64,000 nt of DNA, taken from Apostichopus japonicus. Its lineage: Eukaryota; Echinodermata; Holothuroidea; Aspidochirotida; Stichopodidae. The notes under the pieces are model-generated. The model had not been told where the DNA came from, made no database searches, and saw nothing but the letters and a program-made list of their open reading frames with translations. Location: assembly GCF_037975245.1 (NCBI RefSeq), contig NC_092577.1:27401398-27465397 (forward strand), read 5' to 3'. Below, piece after piece: positions 1 through 14,200 of this stretch. A program made the position numbers and the translations under genes. How positions within the stretch are numbered: the first letter of the stretch is position 1; each line of letters starts with the position of its first letter.

Positions 1-2234
1 AATTTGAACGATTAGAATCTCCACGGAACGTAGGCCTACTTTAAGAAACAAAAATTAGCTTGCTAAAAGGCTTTCATTGGGCCGGCCCGATGATACTGCT
101 GAGCTTTGAAGGGATGTTCTTTTGGCACGCAATGTGACATATATGAAAAAGGAAAAACTTCCACACTGCCAGTTGAAAATGCCAACCATGTAAATGGCCA
201 AAAGATGTGTATTTCACCTAAATAACTACAGGTGCAGAAACATTGAGCACTTTTTACGTTGATTCGCCACCAATAAATTTTCAGCGTATTTTGAAACCTT
301 TACTCAGACTTAAAGTGAATTTTATTCCAAAGGTTTTTTCTTTCATCTCCCACATTCTATTCACAATCTCCTGCCCCTTCCTCTCCCTCCCCACCTTCCC
401 ATCCCAAATCTTTCAATTCATCTGCAGTTATGGCACACGAACCATTGTGAAAAATCGATCCCGGGCGCTGTTGTCCGGTTACCCAAGTTCCGGGGTATGC
501 TGGTAGTAATACACAGGTACTACCTATCGCGGCGCTTTCGTAAAAAAGGTAAAACAAGTCCCGCGGTTACGAACGTACCTTTGTTAATTTCTATTACGCA
601 CCGTACCACAGGATTCTTCGTTACCATCCAAAGCAACTGTATTGAACTTCCGTTGAATTTGGTTCAACACTTTTGCCACACTTTTGCTGTCTTCCCAGAC
701 GTGAGTCGAGCCAAGTTAAGAGTTGAATGATCTTTTTCAAAGAAACAACCAACAGTAATAGTTAGGCCCTAGACCTCACAGAGTCACAGTCACATAACTC
801 ATCGTTAGGGCTATGCCTATGTATAGCCTAAGGATTGGCGTATGGCTCTGGGTTGTGTCTACAGGCCAGCCGTTATCTTAAAGTTACACTACTTTCGTGC
901 TAGCCTACCCAGAATGTTATGGATTTTAATAGTGCTCTTGATGACAGGCATTCATACTGCTAGTCTACCTTCAGTGCAAGTAGGCTAGTAGTAGTAAGCC
1001 TAGTACTAGTAGTAGTCTACGCTATGGCCTAGTACTACTTAGTAGTACTGTATAGCAAAGGCTTCATAATTGACGCACCTTTGTAATTGACGCACCTTCA
1101 AATAGTACTAGCAACAATATAGCAGGCAACCTAAACTTTTTGCAGTCAAGCAGAGTTACATATTTCATGAGTTTGAATTCATTTCAGGTATTTGCTGATC
1201 ATTTTTTTTAATAAAGCTTTTAACTGACTCCCCCAGTTTTGCACATTTTTTGGCATTTGGAGTCTTACTCCCAAAAACTCACCAAAATTACCTCAATATA
1301 ATACCACTACTCTCTGGGAACTCCCCTGTCTGAGCTTAGAGGCTCAGAGCATAGCAAACAGCATCCAATATACTTAGGCCTACACTACAGTAAGGTTATT
1401 GACAAATTTATGTGTCAATTAAGGGGTACTGTATGAAAGAACTTGCATACATTTTGTTGTCAAATTCTGCTCAATTGTGAGTTGCGTAGGCACAGAAAAA
1501 TAAATATTTTGAAATCATTGCATTTCTGAGGAACTGCACTTATGAAAAATGCATACAGTTGAGTGATTTGGATACTTCGTTGATAGACATCAAATTCAAT
1601 CAAATCCTTAAAAGAATTGTCTGGTAGGCTTGGTTAGTAGACAACTACTGCAGTGTACCTATGGTTTTTTACCCTGACCACAGTTAAAGCCATCCAATAA
1701 TATTAGTTTCAAGCTTAGGGGCAATATCTTGTAACCACTGGTTTTTTTGTGCATATAATCACTGAAATTGGAAGCTCTCACAATCTTTATGCTAAAATAG
1801 TATTATTTTCAGCATAATAAGATGTGACATTAGTATCTTTCAGTTTTCTCAAAGGTCATAGAAATTAAGAAATTTAGAATGACTCAACTGCATGTCCCCT
1901 ATTCATCCATATTCTGCACTGTACCCTCTGCGAAAGTCTACTGGGAGTCCCATCTTGTAACGCAACAGTAATATTGTAATACTGTATCCCTGTCCATTGT
2001 ATCTCAATGCTTAAAGTGCCAACTGGTACAGTACTGAAGCTGTTCAGCAAATCATGCTTCTGTCAAGAAGAAGAGACAAAGAACTTTAGTGACTTACTGT
2101 AGGTAGGTAAAAAGAATGTATAAGATTAGATCTGTTCTGACAGTTTATGTTTGGTTTTTCCTTTGAAATACAGTTCTACATGGTTATATTCTGCACTTCA
2201 GCTTTATCCAGGCAATCACCACGGAAACAGAATT
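1..2234. other. 5' flank / upstream region of MTBP, no gene recognised
   Basis: No open frame here looks coding. A locally GC- and CpG-richer stretch at about 440-600 is the most promoter-like part and could hold the MTBP transcription start, with a non-coding first exon spliced or read through to the ATG at 2235. That is inference from composition only. A short AGT-rich microsatellite-like stretch lies at about 975-1050. The rest is AT-rich unique-looking DNA. Confidence 0.3.
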
Positions 2235-5200
2235 ATGCACAATCTCAACTTTAACCAGTTCGTCCAAAGAAAACCCAAATATGTGATTCTCCTCTGCCTA
2301 GAAACGTTCCAAGGTAAGCAATAAGCATCCTATGGTAAAAAATAACATGAAGACAATGGTATTAAACATAGCAGTTGCTATATTTAGTAACCAGTAAGCA
2401 AAGCACTGCAGTTATTATCTACAGTATATATGTAAAATCATGCATTGGCTAATTGTGTGGTGTTTGTTACTATGTATATTTCCTCAGTCAATAAGTAAAT
2501 TGTTTTTAAACCATTTTTCTTCATTAACTTATCACCAGTGTGTTACCCCATCCCTCCCTTGCCCCTCCCACTTCTTCCTATCTCCTTGCTTTCACCACAG
2601 TTTTTCACTACAAATTCCTCATTCATGGGTAACTATTTGAGCAGATATTAGTGATGTCAAGTAATTAGGATTAAAGCTGCATTTTCTGACCAGTGGATGT
2701 CATATTCAGACATTGTTTGATGTTACTCTTTCTTTAAGCCATGTATCAGTGGTTACAACTTTAGCTTGTAATTAGGAAGTTACTGAACGTACAGAAAGTG
2801 TTTGTGTCCCACATATTTAATTTTATAATGTTTCGTTTGCAATGTTTTGCTTACTGCACTATGTTTAATATCATTGTTTATCATGATTGTACTAATTACA
2901 GTAGTTAATTATATTACAGGTACCGACATACTGTTTGTCCAATGGCTGAAAACAGTTCCACCAGGTTCTGCCAATTTCAACCCAAAAGAAAAAATACATA
3001 AAGCTTTACAACTTAAACCATTTTTGGTTTCGATGATAATCATAACCTTTGCATTTTTTTACAGTAGATTGTAAGCAGTTTTGCTAACAGTTTTTCCTCG
3101 CTTCCAAGAATTCTTTCGATTGCTTTGTTGTTTTTTCTTTCTATTGTTAGTTAAAGCTTATGTACTGTTTGAAAACCAGAACTCCTGTTCCTTAGCAGAT
3201 TGCTATCACAGGATTACAGTAATTCTTTGTTCCTTAGAATTAGACCTGTCGTGTCACTATTTAGTATTTTGGATTCCTTTTCTAGCCAAAAGTGTTCTTT
3301 GCATTCTGAATCTATCAGAATAATTGACTATAAATTTGGGTATTTCTAGTCACAGTTAATTGTTAAGTGTTTTTTTATATTGACAATAACAAACATTTAA
3401 GCTATGAGGCAGTGTCTGTATTCCTTGATACTTGCTGCGGTTTGGTGTGTTGAAACTTATCAGGGAATAATTTATCCAGTATCACATCGCAAAATGCTAT
3501 ACGAAATGTTCAAGTTGCCATAGAAACTGTGTAATGATGCATGACAGTTTTCTAGAAAGGATTTATACTATTCAATGAGAGAGAAACACACTTCCATTCC
3601 AAACTGCCCATTGATTGTGACTATTTTGTTTTTTGCATTTCTTAGAAAAACCTTTTGCCAAATTCCTAGAAAAGTTATTTTATGGTAGGTTCTGGTATGC
3701 CCATGTAGCACCGCCCTCTATCCAAACTTCCTGGTCCTCACTAAGATGTGCGGATGAGACAAAAGTCGGAGGAGATGACCATGGCCAAGAAAACTGGAGG
3801 TAGGTACAGTAGAAGCAATCCTGACAATAATTTATTGTAACCAATTCTAGCATTTGGTCATGCTAAGTACTTCATTATTTTACAGCAGATTCAGCATTTT
3901 ACAAAACCCATCTCCTGATATATAAAGGTAAGCATGAACAATTCATGCTTTGAGAGAGTGGTGGCCAATTGGCTAAGGCGTCGGACTCATGATCCAAGGA
4001 ATGCTGGTTCGATTCATTCCTAGTTTATTACGTTGGGCAAGATGATTTATCTCACTTGCCTCTCTTCACCCAGGGTTTAAATGTGTACCTGTGAGGTAAC
4101 TTGTCATTGGGTGCAGTATATAACTGCTGCCGACTGGAGGGATTGTCTCTGGGACAGGTTATCATTGACCAGGGGTAAAATAACATCTGTAAAGTGCTTT
4201 GAGACCTATTGCTGGTGTAAAGCGCTATATAAAAATCAAATATTATTATGATTATAAATTGCTTTGAAGATGCCAAAGTCGTTTGATTATAAACTCAAAC
4301 AAATCATTGAGGATTGAATGAGGTATTACAGGAGAGGCCTCCCAATATTTTATCCAGTTGTATTCTTTCTAGTTTCTGTCATGTTTGAATGTGTCATTTG
4401 TCAAATTAAAGGTTTTTACTATTTGTCTCTCCAGTGTCCGGGAACAAATTGCAGAAGCACTGCATTCTCTGGTGGACCAGTTGCCTGTAAAAGGTATGGA
4501 TGTTTGTGCACGGTGCTGCATGGAATTCATTTGGGATGATAGGGGGATGGGTGTAGGGTGCATGGTTGGACCGAGAATGATTAGTGAAAATTAACAGTCA
4601 CTTTTAAGGTAAACTTTTTGTTTATCCTTGTTACCTAAATTCTTAGGAAGCCCTTTACAGCTAGATCATTAGGAGCACTTAAGAGCTAGGCAACTAGTCC
4701 TATTAACATTAACTATAGTATTAAACCATTGTACTTCTCCAAGAACAAGTGCAATGTTCTTTACTAACAAAGTCAAGTATTTCCTTGTACCTGATATCTC
4801 AAGATAGGAATCATGGATAGTTTTCAGACTTGGCTTGTAGATGTCCACTATCAAGTAGAAGAACCCTAGATGGTTTCTTATGGAGGTCAAAACTCTTCTG
4901 AGATCACCAGCTCTACCTGTATGTCAAAATGTGAAACCTTGTAAACACAATATCTCAAGTTAGGAAGCTTGGTAACCTTTCATACTTGGCATGTGGAAGC
5001 ACCTTATTGAGTAGAAGTTCCCTATTGTTTTGGTGGAGGTCAAAGGTCATATGATGTCACCAAAGGTCATACACTGAAAACATCGTAAACACTATATCCC
5101 AAGACAGTAGATGTCGTAGATGTGTCATATTGAAAAAAAGCCTACTGTATAGTTTTCGTGGAGGTCAAAGGTCACCAAAGTTAAAATAAGAAATATTGTA

Positions 5201-8200
5201 AAGATGATATCTCAAGTTAGGAATCATAGATACTTTTCATACTTGGGATGTGGATGTGTTATATTGAATAGAAGAACACTATGGTTTTTGGTTAATGTCA
5301 AAGGGCATCTGGATCACCAGTGGTCAAAGTCTAAAAACCTTTTAAACATGAGTACAAGATCCTTATTGTTTTGGTGGAGGTGCGTATTGCCACAAACAGT
5401 AGACTCGGTGCCCTGTCTTTATCATGCCATAGTGTAATTGTAAATCAAAATAGTGGTTCAGGACATTTATTCTGGTAAACAAGCAGATGTCTTGTGTAAT
5501 GAAGTCATCAAAAAATCAATACATTTTGCATTTCTGGTTCATTCAGGCACCATTGAGCCCAATGCAGAAAATCGGTCACCAACACTATTTGCTAGACACC
5601 TAATAGTACTAGTTTAATACTTCTTTTGACATTTTTTGTAAAGCACAATTGGATTTTAGAAGGCAAATTTGAATACTTCTGAGCATGTATTATTAAGGCA
5701 CCTGTACTAACATAGCCGGCCTACATAAAACATTCTGCTCATTGTGTAGTAGTGTAACAGCAGATGATACGTACATGTAGTTCCACTTATGTCAATCGTG
5801 CCTTACCATGCTTTCATTTTATAATGTGTCAAGGACTGTATTTTGAACTTGATTTCTGCCATCAGGATTTCAGTTGGATGTATTTTGGTACATTCCTGAT
5901 GTAACAGCTGCTAGCGTTGACCAGAATGTGGCCCTTCTGGGGGCGCTGAAGCGGCTTCATGCATGGCATGGTGCCCAGATCAGTATTGTTGAGATGAATG
6001 ATCACAGCAGTGTCCTCAGTGACTGGTTGTCTCTCCTAGAGGCGAGGAACATCGTCCTTAACAAACAAGAGAGACCAACTCTCATGCTCAGACGACGTGT
6101 CATCTGGAGAGGAAACTTGAAATTATCAGAAGGAAAGGTTTGTAGGACTCAAAACATTTAGCTTTAGTTTTATTAGCTCATACCAGCATGCTGGAGTGAG
6201 CTATTGTTACAGTGCGGCGTCTATCACTCTATCCGTCAACAATTGGTAAAACCGCTCCCACTCGCACAGTGTTTGATGGAATTTCATGAAACTTGGACAC
6301 AAGGACCATTGGGTATAGGGCCATCAGAGATGGTCCGAAATTTGGGGTCAAAGGTCACATGTGGGCCGTAATGGGCCATTTTGTGGAAATACGCAAAATG
6401 CTTCTTCTCCTACAGATTCCATGGTACAATGTTGAGGGTTTGTCACGATAGTACTATGGAAGTTTTACCTTCAGGGTGTTCATGAATTTGAGATCAAAGA
6501 TCAACTAGGGGTCTTTTGTGGCCCGGGCCGCGGCCCTATATTTTCAAATTGCTCCTGTTCGTACAGTGTATGGCCAGTTATAATGAAACTTGGTCACAAC
6601 GTTCCTCGGGATGAGAGTTACGAGGGGTGTTCGGAAAATTGAGGTCAAATGTCATTTAGGGGGTCATCGGGGGTCATTCTTTGTAATATTTTCAAATATC
6701 TCAATCTCCTCAAGATTTTGATGGATCATATTCAAAGTTGAACTGATGATTGTTGGATTGTGTATGAATTAGGTGATGCCTAATAATTTTTGGTCAAAAG
6801 TTAATTAATTACAATTAATCCCCATTGTTTAAAAAAATCTGAGCCTTCACCTTTTGCCAAAGCTCCTTTAATTTGTCTCCCAGTCTCTGCAGTGTTTGTT
6901 TACATTTGTGGTTAAGCTCTGCAGAGGCTGTTAGTGGAATTAAAGCAGGACTGGGAGTTGTTATTAACTGTCGAACTGTAAGCATGAGAGCCCTATAGCC
7001 AATCAGTACTTGCCGATTCTTAGAAGTCTTTGAGCCTGAGGTATTGTAGGCAGCCAGCCAAAATTTTGGCAAGGAGTGCTTCAGGTCTGCTCAGGTAGAG
7101 GGGAGAAAGTTTAATAGGGTAGGTCAGTGGTATTGTTTGAGAGAGTGGGTAAAATAGGATTTAAAGGGGGAAAATAGGAATTATAGCCAGTGGTGTGGCC
7201 AGGATTCTGCTAAAGGAGGGCGGGGGGGTTATCCCTCACGGGCCCAAAATTGGTGGAATCTGAAAAATGGCCTGAAATTTGGTGGGCCATAAAGTTTTGT
7301 GGGCCCTACATTTTTAAGCTCGAAAAGGTATGAGCTTCTGCACCATTGGTGCTCTAGTTTCTATTCCTCAAAGTAAAACTTACAAACTCATTTTTAAGAC
7401 AATTGAGCCCTACTATATAAGGAATTGTAACTGGTCCTACCATGAACCAGGGCTCATTTTTAAGACAACTGAGCCCTGATCTATAAGGAATTGTAACTGG
7501 TCCGACCGTGAACCAGGGCTCATATTTAAGACAATTGAGCCCTGATCTATAAGAAATCTTAAATGCCCCTAGCTGCCTTTGCTGATACTGGCTTACACCA
7601 GCCATTTGGCAACAATGTTCAGTAAAATAATTAGAATTAATGTGGCGAGATATAATATTTCACATCATTACTTTGGCAACAAGTATCCAAGTAGAAACTG
7701 GACAGCCTGATATGTTGGCCCTGGAGGTTGCTCTCTCTAAATAGTTTTGTGTGCCACTGTAACTGTCTATAGATAACATTCCAATGAATTACGCCACTAA
7801 GTTAAGTATACATCTTCACTTAATTCTACCTCTGCTGTAACTGTGCATGATTGTCATTGAGAACTGCAAAGTGCAAACTAATAATAATAATTATTTGTTC
7901 ATTCTGATCCTATAGTTGTCAGTTGGTATCACAATGTGTAGACTGCATGGATCAAGAACTTATAACTCACTGTGGTCCAGTTATTGTCTCAAAAACAATG
8001 ATCTTTTATTTCCTTGCTACAGAACAATGCTTCATTATCTCTTCCTGGTTTCCAGTTATCCAGTATTCCTCAGCATGGTTCTGCTGCTCCATGTGAACGG
8101 AGGAGAAATAAAGCTGTTGTCAAGGTAACAGTAAATTAGTACCATGTGCCGTTAAACTATCACTTTATCTTACTTGAACATTTGTGTTGTACCTTTGATA

Positions 8201-11200
8201 GATCAGCTGATTTTTGTCAGATTTTACAGAATGCATGAGCATTTCTTTATATCATCTACCCATTAGTTTGCTTTTCACATGGTTATGAGGTATGTTCATT
8301 TTGAATATACTGGACCATGTAACCTGTCACTTTTAATTCAGGCATGAGCTTTATCCGCGAATTCGCGGAATTTCAATGATTTCTTTTCTACCTTGGGGAC
8401 AAAAACCATTATCCTAACACACTGTAGCATATGCAAACTGGAGCCTATACCGCAAAGTTCTGAGATCTTTTTTTACCCCAGGCTCATCCCTGATAATTGC
8501 TGTGTAATACTAATTTGATATATTCTGTTCATATCGTTACAGGGTATGCACATCTTGAGTGACAGGATTGAGGTGGTCAACATTGTTAATTTGGATGAAG
8601 TTCCAAGATCTTTTCTCCTGTCAGAGCATATGATATTGTATCCTTCCATCCAGCAATCATTAAAGATCTGGTTTCTTGTGGTGTTGTGTGTTTTATATTA
8701 TGTTCTTAAAGTAGTTGTTTATCGCAAGTTACAGATATGACATATTTTCCATCTCAATTCTTAGTCCTATCTGCATACGTTAGGAAGACTGTTCAGATCA
8801 GAGAAATGCTTGCTGGTTGTTAGTATGACTGCCTTCAGCTTTTTTTGTCACATGGCGTAAGGCAATTGATTACCTACAGTATGTAGTTAATGTTGGTGTG
8901 TGAGTGGGTGTAGTTAAAGTTGGTGTGTGATTGTGGGTGTAGTTAAAGTTGGTGTGTGAGTTTGGGTGTAGTTAAAGTTGGTGTGTGAGTGTGGGTGTAG
9001 TTAAAGTTGGTGTGTGAGTGTGGGTGTAGTTTAAGTTGGTGTGTGAGTGTGGGTGTAGTTAAAGTTGGTGTGTGAGTGTGGGTGTAGTTAAAGTTGGTGT
9101 GTGAGTGTGGGTGTAGTTAAAGTTGGTGTGTGAGTGTGGGTGTTGTTAAAGTTGGTGTGTAAGTGTAGGTGTAGTTAAAGTTTGGGTGTACGTTTGGGTG
9201 TAGTTAAAGTTGGTGTGTGTGTGTGGGTGTAGTTAAAGTTGGTGTGTGAGTGTGGGTGTAGTTATAGTTGGTGTGTGAGTGTGGGTGTAGTTATAGTTGG
9301 TGTGTGAGTGTGGGTGTAGTTAAAGTTGGTGTGTGAGTGTGGGTGTAGTTAAAGTTGGTGTGTGAGTGTGGGTGTTCTGACATTAAAGATCCAAACAGCC
9401 ACTTGGGTCTAATTGTGCTGGAAGGAGTGGACACAGCTGTCTTTGGATGTACAACACCCACTTTATGTTTGACAAGTTGAATACTTGGAGCCTATGTGTA
9501 GGTGTCTGTTGAAAAGGAAGACTGTTTGGATGTTTTCAAAAAGTTTGATATCTCCATGTAAAAGTACACTAAACTGTGTATGCCAATCATAGAATGCAAC
9601 ACAGTTTGTATATGCCAGTCATAATCCACACCATACTGTGTGTATACCAAATTCTGCACCATGTTGTGTGTATACCAAGTCTGCACCATACTGTGTGTAT
9701 GTCAGTCATATTCTGCACCATACTGTGTATACCAGTCATAGACTACACCATACTCTATGTGTACGCCAGTCATAGTTTGCACATACTCTATGTTTATGCC
9801 AGTCATAGTTGGCACCATACTGTATGTGTATGCCACTAATAGTTTGCACAATACTATTATGCCAGTCATAGTTTGCACAATACTCTATGTGTATGCCAGT
9901 CATATTTGCACATTATTCTATGTTTTTGCCAGTCATAGTTTGCATAATACTCTATGTGTATGCCAGTCATAGTTTGCACAGTACTCTATGTGTATGTCAG
10001 TCATAGTTTGCACCATATTCTATGTGTATGCAGTCATAGTTTGCACATACTCTATGTGTACGCCAGTCATAGTTGCACCATAATCTATGTTGACGCCAGT
10101 CATAGTTTGCACAGTACTCTATGTGTATGTCAGTCATAGTTTGCACCATATTCTATGTGTATGCAGTCATAGTTTGCACATACTCTATGTGTACGCCAGT
10201 CATAGTTGCATCATAATCTATGTTGACGCCAGTCATAGTTTGCACATACAGTATGTGTATACTAGTCATAGACTACACCATACTGATTGTGTATACCAGT
10301 CATACACTACACCATACTGTTTGTGTATGCCAGTGGTAGTACAACTCTGATAGTAATGTTACTGTCTTTCCATTGTTTATATATTGTTTCTATTAACTGT
10401 GTCATCCAGATCTTTACCAGCTGATGGTATTCTTCCCAGGTCCTTTCAATTTTTATCATGGCTAAAGTCTACGAGAGTGGGCAGAAAGATTGCCATAGTG
10501 TTAGAACTTCCATATATAACCTGTACTAAACGCCTTCCAACCTGTGCTTCTGCTGGGCTGGGAACCTCTGATTGGAAGCAGCAGCTGGCTAACAACTCAC
10601 TTGATTTTTCTGGTTAGTAGTAGACCTACTGTGTTTCTTACTTTTTGCCAGATCATTCATTCAATATTTGAATTTTTAGATGATCTATAGTTTGGTTTAC
10701 TGTAAAACAATGTTCATAATGTCAATGATATAATTATTCCTCACTGAAAATATAAATAAACTGGCGAGAAGAAATTATAAATGAAAAGAAAAGAGTAATG
10801 CAACATAGTCTGATAATGAAAGCTGAAGATTTGTTTGTGATATGAATAGAGCTAAAGGCAGTAAGCGATTCTTCACATATCGAGCAATATGCTGGTAGGC
10901 AACTTACCAATGTATGGTTTCTATCAGTATAGGAGTTTATTGAGTCAAATGTATTGAACAGTTTGAGAATCTCTGCATTTATTTGGTGTAGACTGATAAA
11001 TGTCACTACTATATGTCCAAAATATTTTCTAGATACCTTTTTTTGCTTTGTGACCCTTTAACCATCAGCGACTCATCGGTTGAAATGATTGGACTACTTA
11101 GTCTAGCAAAGAGACCATTAGGTGAATTCTCTAGAAATAACTCACAATAATACAAGAGACTGAGTAAAGAGAGGTTATGGTCTCATGAAACATACTTGCA

Positions 11201-14200
11201 ATGAAAGAATTAATCAAGGACAACTTGCCGCTGCATGTCGTCCAAACATGCTCTGTTTTACAAAGTAAAGAGAATAGCATTTTGTATTGGTCTGAGAAGG
11301 TGACTTTATCAATGAGTCTTACAGGACCCTTTACGAAATTAGCTTATTTAATAAACAAACACAAAACTAGAATAGCCATAGAAACTAAAATTGTTTGTTG
11401 CACCCTGAAATATAAGGACTGCAAAAAGTCATCCTGAACATGAGCAGCTGTTCTTAATACACTCCTTTAACTTTATCATCAAATTCATCCTGAACATGAG
11501 CAGCTGTTCTTACAATCCTTTTACTTAATCATCATTTATCGTAAATAGAAAATATTTCCTACTGTATGTATGTTTCCATTTTAAGTGCTGTGTAACTGCC
11601 ATTGAATAAAGTGGATGTTAAATGGTTTATAGGATGTAATACCACTATTGGCGGTTTAAAGTGTTTATATCAACACCGTCTAAGAATCTATTGTGGTAAT
11701 GAAGATGTCACAATTATTTTAATTACTCTTATCTTGAGAATTGACTTTTTAGTTCCAGAAATCAAGATGAGAGCTAAACATGGATCTCAGTATTTGCTTC
11801 TATACCTTGGTCCATCCGGTCAGTGCATTGTACAGTCCTTTGTGCCTTTGAAGAAGCTAAACGGAGCAGTTCCTGCAAAGATTGCAGAGATGACCAGCCT
11901 CGGGTGCTTCAGGACTCCTGGTAAGATATTATATTGTATTATATTATATTGTATTGTATCGTATATTGTATTGTTTATTGTATTGTATATTGTATTGTAT
12001 AGTGTATTGTATAGTGTAGTGTATTGTATATTGTATTGTATATTATGTTGTATATTATATTGTATTGTATATTATATTGTATTATATTGCCATTTATTTT
12101 GTGGGATATAAATTCTATCCATGTCTCAACTTTTAATATGTCAAATATGATTTAGCACAGTAATTAAACACATATGCATTGCAAGACACTATCAATAGTA
12201 TTCCACTTTGAGTCATTTAAGGTTGATCAGTTTTGAAAGGATCATGCCATGAAGTATCTGGTATTACATTGTCATTGCAAAACAGATGCTGCTCAGGCAC
12301 TAAAGCAAACATGTCTGGCAGTTTTTATAAAACAGGCAAACTCAAAATTACTGCGACAAACTAGTTTTGTGTTTGAGCTTTTAAACACTGAATCATTTCT
12401 CGTTATGATTCTCATTGGCTAGCTGGAGTCTTCTTAGGTTACATAGAACAGTTACATGCTAGCTGGAGTCTTCTTAGGTTACATAGAATAGTTACATGCT
12501 AGCTGGAGTCTTCTTAGGTTACATAGAACAGTTACATGCTAGCTGGAGTCTTCTTAGGTTACATAGAACAGTTACATTCTCGCTGGAGTCTTCTTAGGTT
12601 ACATAGAACAGTTACATGCTAGCTGGAGTCTTCTTAGGTTACATAGAACAGTTACATGCTAGCTGGAGTCTTCTTAGGTTACATAGAACAGTTACATGCT
12701 AGCTGGAGTCTTCTTAGGTTACATAGAACAGTTACATGCTAGCTGGAGTCTTCTTAGGTTACATAGAACAGTTACATGCTAGCTGGAGTCTTCTTAGGTT
12801 CAATAGAAACGGTTACATAAATATTGTGATGTCTCAAGAGCATACCATATTACCATGTATTTCTGTCATATTTGGCTTGATTTTTTATGGAAGTTTTGTC
12901 CAGTGTTAAGTAACTGGTTTATGTTCTATGCAAATCTTCCTTCTCGTCACTATTTCCTTGATATTTATATTTTTCACAAAACATAGTCTTTTTGTTGCAA
13001 GTCATTAATTCTTCTACCCTAAGTGTTGCGTGATATTGATTATCAAATTTTATTCTTACTATTGAAACAAAATGCTATTTCAGTAAAATTGTTATCAGGG
13101 ATTGCAGTTATGACATAGAAGTTATTACAATGCCTATTGTGTAATTTGTGTATTGTGTAATTTGTGTATTGTGTAAATTCGTGTATTGTGTAAATTGTAT
13201 ATTGTGTAAATTTGTGTAAATTGTGTAAATTTGTGTATTGTGTAAATTGTGTATTGTGTAAATTTGTGTATTGTGTTAATTGTGTATTGTGTAAATTTGT
13301 GTATTGTGTAAATTGTGTAAATTTGTGTATTGTGTAAATTTGTGTAATGACTATTGTGAAGTAAATTGGACGTTGTTGGTCATGATAATGGTATGTGTCA
13401 TTATATTCTATTCTATTCTAGGAAGTCATGTTGGTGTTGTAAATCAGCTTCCAAAGAGGATACCTGTGGTCTGTGAACAGGTTTTGTGGGAATTCCTAGA
13501 ACATTTGCAGTTTTACAATATAGGTGCAGTATTAATTTTGAAAGGTATGTGTGATTTGGTAATATCTCCTATCATTTAATAACAATAATTATGACATTTT
13601 AACACCCTGCTTGCTCTCTCTTAGACTGAGCCTTGAGTTCGACGGTCTGCAAAAGAGACCCTTAAGTCTGTTACCAGACACTGAGTACAGAAGTTGCTCT
13701 GAAAGTGTCTGTCATTGGAAAGAACCCTTTTTTATGTTGTAATGACCGCAATACTTGATTTTAAATCGAATCACTTAGGGTTTCCTTCTGTTCCTCCTTC
13801 TGTTTGATTTGTTTATGACATGAACTATGCTTTTAATGATTGCTATAGTGCCCAAGATTTATCCCTTCATATTACTAGTTACTCTATAAGAGTAGACTTT
13901 CTCAGTTTACTATATATGTTTAAGAGTATTTGCAACTTGAAAACTCCCTCTGGAAAGTTGTGTGATGACAGGGTGACTGCATAACAAAATAGTGCAGCAG
14001 AAATCTGCTAGTTATATGTTTGATGCCTTCAATATCCTTTCCTTCCTCAGCTAGAAGACGGAGAAGAGGTTACACACGTCCCATAACTCATCTAGAGCTG
14101 ATAATACTTCAACTCCTTATACATGTAAAGCTTTTCCGTTATTCACCCTTTCTGATGAATTCTATTGGTTTCTTTGGAGATATATTCCCCAGTCTAACCA

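Noticed and set aside
3954-4030. tRNA gene
   Set aside because: Same reason: SINE head with target duplication and a SINE tail.
11602-12111. 169-residue frame over MTBP exon 9
   Set aside because: Only 11753-11920 is exon; the I/V/L/Y-rich end is intronic simple repeat.
13620-13740. Coding-like segment after CTCTCTTAG near 13624
   Set aside because: Joining it to exon 10 gives an immediate stop, while exon 10 joins exon 11 (14051) in phase.
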